Assembly: GCF_019649055.1 (NCBI RefSeq)
Contig: NW_026570252.1
Location: 1-64,000 of the forward strand
Direction of reading: 5' to 3'
Source of the DNA: Paramacrobiotus metropolitanus
Taxonomy: Eukaryota; Tardigrada; Eutardigrada; Parachela; Macrobiotidae
Length of the DNA: 64,000 bases
The notes beneath the pieces are model-generated. The model saw nothing but the letters and a program-made list of their open reading frames with translations, was not told where the DNA came from and ran no database searches. This document shows, piece after piece, positions 20,350-29,675 of this stretch. The position numbers and the translations under genes are program-made. Position 1 is the first letter of the stretch; each line of letters begins with the position of its first letter.

Positions 20350-20709
20350 ATGGAGCAGCCACTTGTTCCACTGGATGCCTATTTTGAGGCTTCTCTCAAT
20401 TCAACCGCCATTCCGCGCCCGGGAATGGAACCGCAGCCTCCGGCCAGCTATGTTCCTGACGCTTACCGCAAGTACACCTATCTTGACATCTACCGCCACT
20501 TCAATGTCCGTCACATACAGCAGGTGTTAAAAAATTACTTTAAAAGCTTTGTACAATGTCAGCGTTGTGCTAGCTGCTGCACGCTAATTATTCGCAAACG
20601 CGGTAAATTGCGCATGTTTTGCCTGAACTGCCAGATACAAGTGGTTGTAAATAAGCGCATGGGAACTAGTTCCGCTTCCGGCAATAGTAGGCCTACAGCT
20701 GTTATCTGA
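20350..20709 (+). CDS. eIF2-beta-like zinc-ribbon protein
   Basis: The ATG at 20350 gives 119 aa; the frame is open back to an acceptor at 20265 and may be joined to the upstream exon. The C-terminal half is a helix (YRHFNVRHIQQVLKNYFKSF) followed by a zinc ribbon with C-x2-C, 17 residues, C-x2-C (VQCQRC ... MFCLNC). This spacing and the preceding 'I-x-x-V-L-x-x-Y' helix are those of the C-terminal domain of eIF2-beta/eIF5-type initiation factors. Cellular eIF2-beta is part of the eIF2 complex that brings initiator tRNA and is the target of dsRNA-triggered translation arrest. The rest of eIF2-beta is absent, so a decoy or regulator is more likely than a working subunit. Confidence 0.6.
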   Translation: MEQPLVPLDAYFEASLNSTAIPRPGMEPQPPASYVPDAYRKYTYLDIYRHFNVRHIQQVLKNYFKSFVQCQRCASCCTLIIRKRGKLRMFCLNCQIQVVVNKRMGTSSASGNSRPTAVI

Positions 20710-20972
20710 TGCATGCACGCCTGAAATGTGAGCCAACGCGAGTGACAAGTTCTGCTACCGCGCTATTTATTACGATCACCATAATAAGATGTCATCGCTG
20801 CTGCAGTCACCATTACGAGAATCGCTGCGTTCCTTTCACTTAATTATAGGACGGTGTCTTATTCGCACATAAAAAATTTTTACGCTCGCATCAACATCCG
20901 TTATGTTATTTAAGCAATAGTAAAACAAAAAAGTTCTGTGAAAAGAAACTAAAAGATTTGCCAATAATTCCA

Positions 20973-21534
20973 CTATAAAAATGTCAACACTTGGCTGTTT
21001 TTCAATTCCAAAAAGACCAACGAAAGTGTTCCGAAAATTTTACGAGAAAAAAATCGATTACGATGACATTTATTCACTGTGCCGTTCCAGTCGGCGTCCA
21101 GCTTCGCGCCCCCATGCCCGAACACCACCTCCACCGTTTCGTCGTCGGCGTCCCCCACGTCCTGGGTGTCCAGGCGGCGGTAGTGCTTCGTCAGACGGTG
21201 GCGGGGAAAATCGTAGCCGCGACCATCGTCCCTACTGCCGCTGCCGCCGTCATCGCCGTGCTCACCAGCTGAAAAATTATTATTTTTAAAACGAAGATGT
21301 AAAACGATCACTTAAAGCACGCCAAGCGTTAGTTTGAAAATATTTGAGTTTACCTTCGCTCTCAAAATCGGCGGCATCGTCATCACCCACATCGTCTTCC
21401 TCCCACATTTCCTCTTCACCATCGGCCACACCACTGGATGGTATATAAACATCGGGAGCCTCATCCTGCTGCTCCTCGATCGATTCCATTCCATGGACCC
21501 CACTGATGCTGCTCCGGTCTTGTGATCTAGCCAT
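20973..21534 (-). CDS. Spliced acidic protein, unknown
   Basis: Exon 1 is 21534-21354, from an ATG (CAGATGG), strongly acidic (EEEMWEEDDVGDDDAADFESE). Exon 2 is 21268-20973. The 85-nt intron (GAAG|GTAAAC ... TTTTTCAG|CTGGTG) joins two open frames, and the second then runs about 97 codons to its stop: an Asp/Gly/Arg-rich start, then a hydrophobic end (RKIFGTLSLVFLELKNSQVL). No family recognised. It overlaps a plus-strand ORF at 20981-21289 that is an equally natural sequence, so only one may be real. Both are within the viral element. Confidence 0.4.
20981..21289 (+). CDS. Alternative 102-aa basic ORF antisense to the acidic gene
   Basis: An ATG at 20981 in good context (AAAAATGTC) begins a product with a natural-looking N-terminus (FSIPKRPTKVFRKFYEKKID, then YDDIYSLCRSSRRP). 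Its C-terminus is Arg/Pro-rich, as in small virion core proteins that condense DNA. Upstream are AT-rich bases without a TATAAA. No family is assigned. It conflicts with the minus-strand spliced gene over the same bases. Confidence 0.4.
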   Translation: MSTLGCFSIPKRPTKVFRKFYEKKIDYDDIYSLCRSSRRPASRPHARTPPPPFRRRRPPRPGCPGGGSASSDGGGENRSRDHRPYCRCRRHRRAHQLKNYYF

Positions 21535-21856
21535 CTGTGACGGCAGACGGAAACCTGTTTTCCCGCAAAAAAAAGTTTTAAATATGCCAATATGTAATAA
21601 TAAGGTATTCGCAGGGATATTTTACTTTAAAAAGTACCTTCAGCGCTCACACGATAAGATGTGTCGTGTCGGAGCGGAGCCGATAGGGACCCGGAATATG
21701 TTGAGTAGGAAGAATTCCGGTGAGGTCGTCTGTTCGCTGCTTCCTCTTCTTCACTGACTGCCAACAAAAAGCTCTTCCAAAAATGGGATTGCGAAATTAC
21801 AACAACAACCAAATACTTTTCTGCTGCTGCGCTTACCCGCAGAAATCCCTTGGTTA

Positions 21857-23593
21857 CTAGCCAAATTGTTGCTGCTGTTGTTGCTGCTGTCGAGCCCAAA
21901 GTCCAAAAGATTCCGCAATCCTATCAAAGAAACATATTGCATAGAAAAAGCAACTGCCATTCAAACACGTTTCATAATATCGACAGCGCCTACCCCGATA
22001 TTCCTCCCGGTTAGGAACAATATTCAACTCGACATTCTGATAGATTCTGTCGTCTCCAGGGCTGCCGCCCATGCCGCCAGCGTGCCCATTCTCCTCGTTC
22101 CCCGGCAGACCGTTATATTCGGGATTATAGTGGATCACGGCTTCATGTTGCTGCGGCGGTGGTGGCGGTGGTGGTGGTGCGTCGGTGGGAGGGCGGCGCT
22201 GCCGCGAGAAAAGGAACGCCAGTGGGCTGGAGCGAGGCGTAGGCATATGTCGCGGGCGGGATGTGCGAATGTCGGTGAGAAGCTATGATTCTGCTGTGGG
22301 CGGAGTGGGCGACTTCGATTGAATATCGGAGTGAAGGCAGAATCTTGCTGTGGTGGTACGCGAGGGTTGTTGCTCCGGCTGTTGAGATTGACGTTAGCGC
22401 CACCGCCGCTGGCTGCTCCTACACCGCCCACTCGACCTAGCCGGAAGCCGCGCTTCCACAGGACACAGATCACGATTATAGCAACCAAGATGATAACACC
22501 AACGCTGATTCCTGCTGTGGCAAACTGGTCTAATGCCATCCCATGCCGTATTTCTGCACCTACAAGCAGACACGGTGGACAGGACAAATTATACACGGTT
22601 GCCGCGATAGTAGCATCGGAGGTTGTGGCGGGGTTGGTGGTCGTGACAACGCTGAATTCCGCTGGTGACAACAGCAAAGACGCATTGGAGGTGGCGGTGC
22701 CCACAACCGAAACATTATTATTTTTTCCGTCGCTACCACCATCGGTGCGGTTGCCACCTCCATGGACATAACTGACGTTATTAAGAATTATCGTAGGAAT
22801 AACTGTATTATTAGCAGTAGCGCTGCCGTCACGCCAGCTGCTGCGGCTGCTGTTATTTCCGGGCTCCTGCTGCACTTCCGGCCGAGTGGTATTAGTGCGT
22901 ATACTTGTATTCACTGGTGAAGGGGAATTGCCATGCAGGCGCGGTGCACTTGCGTGAATACCGATGTAAGAATATACAGCAGTTGCCGCAGCCGACGTGC
23001 TGTTCATTAATGAAATGGTGGTGGTGGTGAGGGCGGTAGTGGACAGAAAATTGTCGAGGGTTAGTAGCCGATTACTAGCGGAACTGCTGGCGTTATGATT
23101 GCTGGACATAGGCACTGTTGCTGGCGTTGCCGTTCCAAACGCTGCTGGTATTATCGAGCTAGAAGCCATTTCCGTTACGAGCGCCGCCGCCGCCAATGTC
23201 GTTGACGACGACCACGACGACGATGGCGTGAGCGCCGTGCCCGGCGTAAAGGCTGTTGTTTCTGATGATGTTAGCGTACTTGTCCTATTGGCGCGACTGA
23301 CAGTTGTGGTTGTTGAGTCATTATCATCTATCACCGACGACGATGCTGCATGAGTCACAATACCACTGCCGACCGTGCTGCTGGTTTGCACGGATGACCG
23401 CCGAGACTCGCGAAACGTCGAAGATGTAGGGACAGGCAGCGACGACGGCGGCGGCGTCGTTGTCGTCGTCGTCGCTGAGAGTGGCAACGATAACGTTGGC
23501 GAGGTTCGCTCCGCTGTTATCGTTGTTATGAAGGTCGGGATAAATACGGTAGCAGTACTAGTAGTCTTAGAGACGGTAGTAGTAGGAAACGTA

Positions 23594-23626
<33 letters not shown>

Positions 23627-24501
23627 GTTGTAGTAGTAGCAGTAGCGGAAATAGTACGATTAACACCCACAGCCGGGCTGACAGTGAAGCCTTTACGTTG
23701 TGATAGTGTTGCTGTTGTTGCTGACGTTGCATTCTTACCGCTATCATCACCGCCTGCCGGAGTCATGCCGCGCGTGCTGTACTCCTTGTCACGTGAAGGA
23801 GTGGTTGTTGACCATGATTCGGTGCCAGTTGTAAACGGCGGTGTGCTAGGCTTCCAGCCTGGTCGAAATGAGGCTGTCGTTGCGGTAGTCCACGTACAGC
23901 ACGGAGGATATCCACAACCGCTACGTAAACCTATAATAATACTCGTGCACATATCACATTGCCAAGTTTCATACTGGGTGCGAATGTTACTTTACCGTAA
24001 TGCATTTAAATTTAGAGTAATTATTTAGCTCGTTAAGTATATACCTGCAGGACAACGATTGGCAATGACGCGCAGACCCAGGTTTTCCAGGCACTCCAAC
24101 TCTCGACAGCGGCTGGACCCATCAAATACCGTAAGGGAGAGGAATATTAACTGCAGATCCGGAAAATTATGCGTTGGGGGCCAATTGGGAAGCACATTAA
24201 CATCCGATCCGGTCATATCCAGCATACTGACTCCCTTCACAATAACACCAGGCTGATTATCCAACGGCCACAAGTTCACCTTGCTGTCGCCGCATTTCCA
24301 AAACGTTTCCCGACAAATACAGAAATATGGGCAGGCAACGACGGAGGTGGAGGCAGCGAGAGAGGCAGCGGATACAGCCCGGTTAACGGTTGCGGGTGCA
24401 GCGAGAGCAACGTTTGATAATAAAGGGCGCTGCAGTGCAACAGCAGCACTCGGCGATATTCCAGCTACCACGATAATTATCCCTACAATTAATTGAGACA
24501 T
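21857..24501 (-). CDS. Membrane glycoprotein: signal peptide, LRR-type Cys domain, mucin stalk, one membrane span
   Basis: Exon 1 (24501-24045) has a signal peptide (MSQLIVGIIIVVAG...) and a small Cys-rich LRR-like domain (CPYFCICRETFWKC; LDMTGSDVNVLPNWP; CRELECLENLGLRVIANRC). A 114-nt intron (24044-23931, CAG|GTATAT...TTATAG) joins in frame to a ~500-residue Ser/Thr-rich mucin-like stalk (exon to 22135), then a hydrophobic span (GISVGVIILVAIIVICVLW), basic stop-transfer residues and a cytoplasmic tail. The first tail frame ends at 22135. An overlapping frame (22246-21857) carries a more natural tail with NPEYNGL (NPxY) and IYQNVEL tyrosine motifs; a splice or one-base shift may join it. Such a surface protein could serve attachment or envelopment; I infer this. 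It is unusual in a Polinton-like element. Confidence 0.6.
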
Positions 24502-25018
24502 GCTTCTGTGAGCGTACAGTCATCGACAATTGCAAATTTTAGAACTGACGGGCGTCCTGCATGGAAGTGTTTTCAAAGTGAAATCCACAATCTGATTCTC
24601 TCTTTCTGTCTGCACTTACCTTACTAACACGATAATGTTAGGCCAATGAGCTAAAGAATTACTGATAAGCTGAGTGTAGTTTTTATTCGTACACATCCAC
24701 ACAACACAGCATCATGGCGCCATCGTAATGGGAGAAGACACGCAAAAAATAAACGTCAACATAATACTGCTAAGGGCATGAGAACCTCTAATAAATGGAT
24801 TTCTTATCGCTTATTCTCGAAATAATATTCTCCACTGCTGCATGACAGAGGGAAAGAGAGCAAGCGATATCCTGCGTTGTAAATCGCAGTTCACTTAGTG
24901 GATGCATGGAAAGTGCATTCGGTATACAAGAGCAGAATGATGATGGTTACACTGATGATAGAGGAGACAGAGAGTGAGAGAAAGAGAGCGCGCGCTCATC
25001 TGCCTGCCTGTTTATGCG

Positions 25019-25072
25019 TATGTGTGTGTGTGTGTTTGTGTGTGTGTGAACACGGGTGCTGCGTGCTGCACG

Positions 25073-25104
<32 letters not shown>

Positions 25105-25106
25105 CT
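25019..25106. repeat. (TG)n microsatellite, two blocks
   Basis: TG runs at about 25020-25049 and 25075-25103 separated by a GC-richer spacer. They leave spurious Cys/Val frames open on both strands. Confidence 0.85.
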
Positions 25107-25157
25107 GTCTGTTGCTATGGCTGCTGAGTAAACACACATGCTGCGTGCTGGACGGCG

Positions 25158-25340
25158 GCTCCAGTGTATCGCTGATACACGTGCTGTGCGAATCTCAAGG
25201 AGACTCGCAGCGCAGCTGCAGCTGTCTGTGCAGGTGAGCACGCGTGCGTGCAGCCCGGCTGCACAGCTGCGACGGGAGTGTATCGCTCATGCATCTGCTG
25301 TGCAGACCTCAAGCAGGTTTGCACCCCAGATGCATTCGGT
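25158..25340. repeat. Imperfect local duplication
   Basis: GTGTATCGCT...TGCTGTGCG and the bases after it at about 25162 recur with changes at about 25277 (GTGTATCGCTCATGC...CTGCTGTGC...CTCAAG), a spacing of about 115 bp. Function unknown. Confidence 0.5.
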
Positions 25341-26293
25341 ATAGGGGTGTCGCCCCTGGAAGGGGCGTTTCACAGCACACCAGAATGATCAGTATTCATC
25401 AATCGTGAACCTGCGGTTAATTATCGCTGAATTATTCATCACAGATGCGCGCGACAATCATTCTGGCTTCCGATCGCTGGCGAGTCGCGACTACTGATTT
25501 GTCACCATTTAGCCAAGAGTATTACAGTTCTCCTGTTGTCTGTGGAAAATGTAGAGCAATAACTGAACAACATGTGGCTGACGGAAGAAAAATGGAAAAA
25601 CTTGATCAACGTTCTAGTCGCTGTAGCAGTCTTATTTAAGTGGTGTGACGTGTAGTAACGTTTAGGGGAACAATAATATTTTTACTTGTTAGGTACTGGG
25701 GTGGTAATTTTCAAGCTATTTTCGTTACGCTACTCAACCGGTTTACCCGCTATTATTGTTTCCAAATTTTTAATTCACATTCTTACATTTGTAAACAACA
25801 AATAACATAAAAAACAGTAATCTCAAACAAAAAAAACCGAAAAAAAATAACTGCTTATTTAAATTGCTCCCGATAATGTTCGCTGAACGGAGGCCACGTT
25901 CCTGGGCTGAATTTTTGTATTGATATGCTGGGATAAATATTCCGTTGCTCGTGCCTCGCCAGTTTCTTTCCGTTCCCTAGAATTATGTGTAGAATTTACA
26001 CTCCAGATAAATCAAAAATATAGTCCAACGGAAAAACGCACGGCAGAACGTAATAATGCTGTCAAAAATAGCAACCATACAAAAGGTACAATCAGCAGAA
26101 ATAAATCACCACTTATTATAAAATTCAGCAAAAATATTCACAATACATCGTTAGTAATAATCTGCAATAAAAATCTCTATTTATACGGTTGTATTAAGAA
26201 ACATAGCTCCTAACGCACATGAGCGATTCCTTCAGAGTAACTCGAGTTTAAAAAATTACGCAAAACAAACTCCAGAGATTTCCGGTACTCACA

Positions 26294-26743
26294 TTAACCG
26301 TTAGAGGCGTCGGGTTTGGGCACACCGGGGTTCTTTTCCTCGGCGTCCTCCTCCCCCGCATCCTCATCCTCGCTCTCCTCATCATCCGAGGACGCATGAC
26401 CTCCGCTTCCAGAGGCATGGTCGTCCCATCCACTTGCACCGGCAGCGAAATTTTCCCAACCGCGTCCAGCGGCTGCGACGCCCCACCCTCCGGCGTCTCC
26501 CTGTGCAGCGGCAGCATCCCCAGCGTTGTCGGCGACCGTCGGCGCGGTGTCCCACGGGTCCGGCCAGGCGTTCCCGTCGGGTTCGCCTTGTGCAGCGCCT
26601 CCTCCGTGGTTCTGCCGTTGTGCGGCATCTTGCCGGGCGAGCTCATACTCATGGTCCATCTGCGCATTCTGCATGCGGCGGACCATGAGCAGCTCGACAG
26701 CTTGCACCTCAAAACCATCCATCGGGACGAAGGGGATATTCAT
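26294..26743 (-). CDS. Acidic Gly/Ala/Asp-rich host protein, unknown
   Basis: The ATG is at 26743, immediately after an acceptor (AAATAAAG|ATG). A perfect donor (GCA|GTAAGT at 26810/26809) lies 66 nt upstream, so the gene appears to have a 5'UTR intron at 26744-26809. The product has about 149 aa: an N-terminal helix-forming part (FEVQAVELLMVRRMQNAQMD), a Gly/Ala/Trp-Asp repetitive middle (WDTAPT, GGWGVAAAGRGWENF) and a very acidic end (DDEESEDEDAGEEDAEE). No family recognised. It is probably host rather than viral. Confidence 0.5.
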   Translation of the reverse strand: MNIPFVPMDGFEVQAVELLMVRRMQNAQMDHEYELARQDAAQRQNHGGGAAQGEPDGNAWPDPWDTAPTVADNAGDAAAAQGDAGGWGVAAAGRGWENFAAGASGWDDHASGSGGHASSDDEESEDEDAGEEDAEEKNPGVPKPDASNG

Positions 26744-26809
26744 CTTTATTTAAAAAACAAATTTAATCAGTAGTGTATTCTGCTTTTATTAATTTAATTT
26801 TATACTTAC
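26744..26809 (-). other. Intron in the 5'UTR of the acidic gene
   Basis: GTAAGT...AAATAAAG, 66 nt, AT-rich, ending exactly at the start codon of the downstream ORF. Confidence 0.5.
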
Positions 26810-27006
26810 TGCAGAAAATGAAAACACAGGAACACAAAAACAAAAACCAAAAGCGAAAACAAACAAAATGATGATAAAAATTTAAAATAACAAATCAACA
26901 ATCGTTGTTTGTGTAAGCGTGTGCTTGCGTGTCGTATGAATTTCTTTGTCTTGTGTCCCTGTACTAGGATTACGTTGAACACAATCCATTCCACAATAAT
27001 CTGATT

Positions 27007-27441
27007 TTATTGGTATTGGAAATCACTCAAGCCTAGCAACAGGTCCGCCGCCTTCTTACGGCAGTCAGAGCACTCCCAGAAAACTACATTGCTGTTGGCA
27101 GTATTCTTCGCTATAAGAACATTTGCTGCATTACCACAGTTACATCTCAAAATTTCTTTTTGCTCCGGAGTTCTTGGCTGGTTCATCGGATTCCGAGGCT
27201 GGCATCCGGATCCGATCTTTGAAGTCCCTGGCTGGCGTGCGCTGCATGACTCCCGGAGGTGCCGTTTCAGGCACCTCTTACGCATGGATATAGAGCAATG
27301 TATACAAGTGACATTACAAAGCCGATAATGCTTTTCGCGTAAGTGACGATCATAGTCGCCCTTACGCTTGAACTCGCTTAAACTGCATTCAAAATTTGCT
27401 GAATTTATTTTACAACTGTAAAATGTAAAGTTACAAAACAA
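27007..27441 (-). CDS. Zinc-finger protein exon (C2H2-type plus GRF-like ribbon)
   Basis: The open frame contains a finger-like stretch (FECSLSEFKRKGDYDRHLRE...H) and a second (CNVTCIHCSISMRKRCLKRH...C), then a C-terminal ribbon (RCNCGNAANV ... FWECSDCRKKA) that resembles a GRF zinc finger. The probable exon start is an acceptor near 27421 (CATTTTACAG) or 27396, because no convincing ATG context precedes the first finger. An upstream exon must then lie to the right, but I did not find it. Nucleic-acid binding is likely. It may be host or a transposon remnant. Confidence 0.45.
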   Translation of the reverse strand: MFCNFTFYSCKINSANFECSLSEFKRKGDYDRHLREKHYRLCNVTCIHCSISMRKRCLKRHLRESCSARQPGTSKIGSGCQPRNPMNQPRTPEQKEILRCNCGNAANVLIAKNTANSNVVFWECSDCRKKAADLLLGLSDFQYQ

Positions 27442-27737
27442 ACTGAGAAATTATTTTTTCGACTGCATTTTTGAAAAGTAGCAGTTACATTTTACACCCT
27501 GCAGTACTATACCGCAGGGTTACAATATTTTACACCACCTAGTAACTATCACCCAAGGGTGGTTACCACTATCACAGCTGTCTAGCTGTTCCCATACGCT
27601 ACACCCATATAATTAGCAAACTCGTTCCACTTAGCCTCCTCTTGTACAACATGTACAGGTTACCCTCCTTATAATAAAAAACTCGTTCAGGTTAGCCTAT
27701 CACTCAAAAACGCGTATACGAACAAATGCCTCTACTA

Positions 27738-28567
27738 TAGGGTTGTTAACGGTGCGGTGCGGTGTACACCGGTGTGCCTTCGGTGCGGTTTTTATAAGAA
27801 ACCGCACCTAGCTTACCGGTGTAAAGCGAAAAATTGCACCGGACGGTGCGGTGAAAAACCAAAATCGCACCGCAATTTTTCACACCGCACCGCACCGGTG
27901 TACACCGGTGTAGCGCAAGTAAATAGCCGAAAGAGCAACTAATTACCGATTTTATTACTCATCAGTCTCAACAACTTCTTGGCAGTGCTTTACAGTAGGA
28001 TACCCAGACTTAAGACACATCATACTGCACCGTGCCAGACATTACTAAGTTTAACATTAACTACTATAAAAACCTAAGATATCGAGAACTGATTTTTTTG
28101 GAGTTTTATTGATTGAAACAACTCCAGAGCGTGGAAAATCAAGTCAAAATCTTGCTCCCAGTGCTGCACATTTTCTACCTTATGGCAGCTCGGTTGTTGC
28201 AGCAGCTAGAGTATCAACTATCAAGCGAGCTTCTAGTACATGTGAGCTGCGAGTGAATACTTTTACATGCTACAGAATACAAATGTACGACCGTGACAGC
28301 TCGTGCGTCCCGTGGGCGTGAACCAGCCTACAGCGTTATTTCACAAAAATTATTGATTTTAATTACGAATTTATATTGATTATAATTTTCGGTTAACCGG
28401 TGGTTAACCGGTGTTCGGCAACGCGGTTACCCAGACGCATCGGTGTGCGCCGGTGTAGTTTTTCCCAAAAACCGCACCGCCCGTACCAATTTATTTTCAA
28501 AACCGCACCGCAATTTTTTCAAATTGCACCGGTGCACTGGTAAAAAACCGCACCGTTAACAACCTTA
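27738..28567. mobile_element. Complete non-autonomous hAT-type transposon (830 bp)
   Basis: Terminal inverted repeats TAGGGTTGTTAACGGTGCGG and its near match at the right end (reverse complement of CACCGTTAACAACCTTA) are 21 bp with one mismatch. The element is flanked by a perfect 8-bp target duplication CTCTACTA at 27730-27737 and 28568-28575, the length hAT transposases make. Sub-terminal regions hold many ACCGCACC/GGTGCGGT copies in both orientations, as hAT transposase-binding sites do. The interior has no transposase frame. Confidence 0.9.
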
Positions 28568-28575
28568 CTCTACTA

Positions 28576-29480
28576 CTCAAAGCGACCATCAGAAGAGAGC
28601 CCAGAAAAGACTATCCACGGCCCACCAAGCGCACAGTACGCCCAGAAAAGCGCCTGTTAGTGTGAGCTAACCACGAGTGTACAGGGCATCGGCAAATGCC
28701 AAGAGCAGCCAGCCAGCCCAAAAGACAACGGAGCCAACGAGAGCGCTGGCAGGAACGGACGTGATGAGAGCACATAAAAAATTACGTGTGGCCCATCGTT
28801 CGGTGTTGTGTACAATACGTTGCAGCATTGAGATTTCGCTGTCCTCGGCTTCAGGTTGGTGCTTATCGGGTCGAGGCGTTTCCGGTGGTGTTGGATGGGG
28901 AACGGAGTCAGACGGCTTAGAGGAAGTGCTTTTGCTGAGTGTTGAAAATTGATCCAGACGGGACGCGTTAGCCAGCAGATGGATGTGCGGCCTAATAATT
29001 GTAACAGGTACTAGTTAACAATGTCGCGTGGATTGTGATACTTGTGCCCTTACATAAGAGGTGTTTATCTTTCTGAATGTCTTTCTAATATACCTGCTTA
29101 TCCGTCTATAGAAGTACTCATTGTCAGGTAAGAACCTAAGAAACTAGAACCTAAGATGCTATAAATCAATTATACTACTACAGCAAAAATGCGAAGTACC
29201 ATTAAAACAATGTTTAGACGAAGTTACATTGTGAAACCATATACGCCTTTAAACAATTTTCGAAAATTTTTCACTGGAAATAATTCTTTTCACTGGAAAT
29301 ATATTTCGGGGCTCTAATTTTCTTACACTGATTAAATTAAAAAAGTCATTATCATTTCAATCTTAATTTTAAATAATGCATGCTGTAACATGAAGTTAAA
29401 CTTGAATGTATGGAACGATTCTTGCAGCAGTCAGGCAGAGCCAATTCTGATTCAGTATGAACAGAAAGATTTTATTAACA
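28576..29480. other. Gene-free flank
   Basis: No supported ORF, repeat or RNA gene. Short plus-strand frames (for example 28677-28952) lack any recognisable domain. Confidence 0.4.
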
Positions 29481-29675
29481 TTACCCGATGATTGTAACGC
29501 AGTCCGCCAAAGCCTGTATTTTTTCAGGAATGGACGCGGAAGGATCCAGCTGGCAGCACAACGGATAATCCAGCGGCTCTTGGGCTGCAGCGGCGGTCGC
29601 TGTGGTGATCCGTACGCCCTGCAGCAGAACCATCGCTAGCTGAACGACAACAATCCAGTGAAAGATCAGCATCAT
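29481..29675 (-). CDS. Signal-peptide exon, possible outlying member of the tandem family
   Basis: ATG at 29675; a clear signal peptide (MMLIFHWIVVVQLAMVLLQG), then an Ala/Thr linker and a two-Cys segment (PLCCQLDPSASIPEKIQALADC) that resembles the family's exon A motif (LLCL..KF..A...EEKM.AV..C). A possible donor (CGG|GTAATG) follows the last codons at the usual place. No exon B is seen downstream, so it may be a single-exon remnant. Confidence 0.4.
   Translation of the reverse strand: MMLIFHWIVVVQLAMVLLQGVRITTATAAAAQEPLDYPLCCQLDPSASIPEKIQALADCVTIIG

Larger units (their letters stand above)
24502..26286. other. Gene-free stretch at the right edge of the viral element
   Basis: No supportable gene. 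It contains a GA-rich tract, a TG microsatellite and a partial local duplication (described separately), a short palindrome (GGGGTGTCGCCCCTGGAAGGGGC near 25346) and AT-rich sequence from 25,640. The 13-mer TGCATTCGGTATA occurs directly repeated at about 24,914 and 25,330. The element's right terminus may lie here, but I could not match it to any sequence at the left. Confidence 0.4.

Noticed and set aside
23375-24028. 217-aa plus-strand ORF with long Val runs
   Set aside because: It is the antisense shadow of the Thr-rich mucin repeat on the minus strand.
24898-25344. Cys/Val-rich ORFs
   Set aside because: They are TG-microsatellite artefacts present on both strands.
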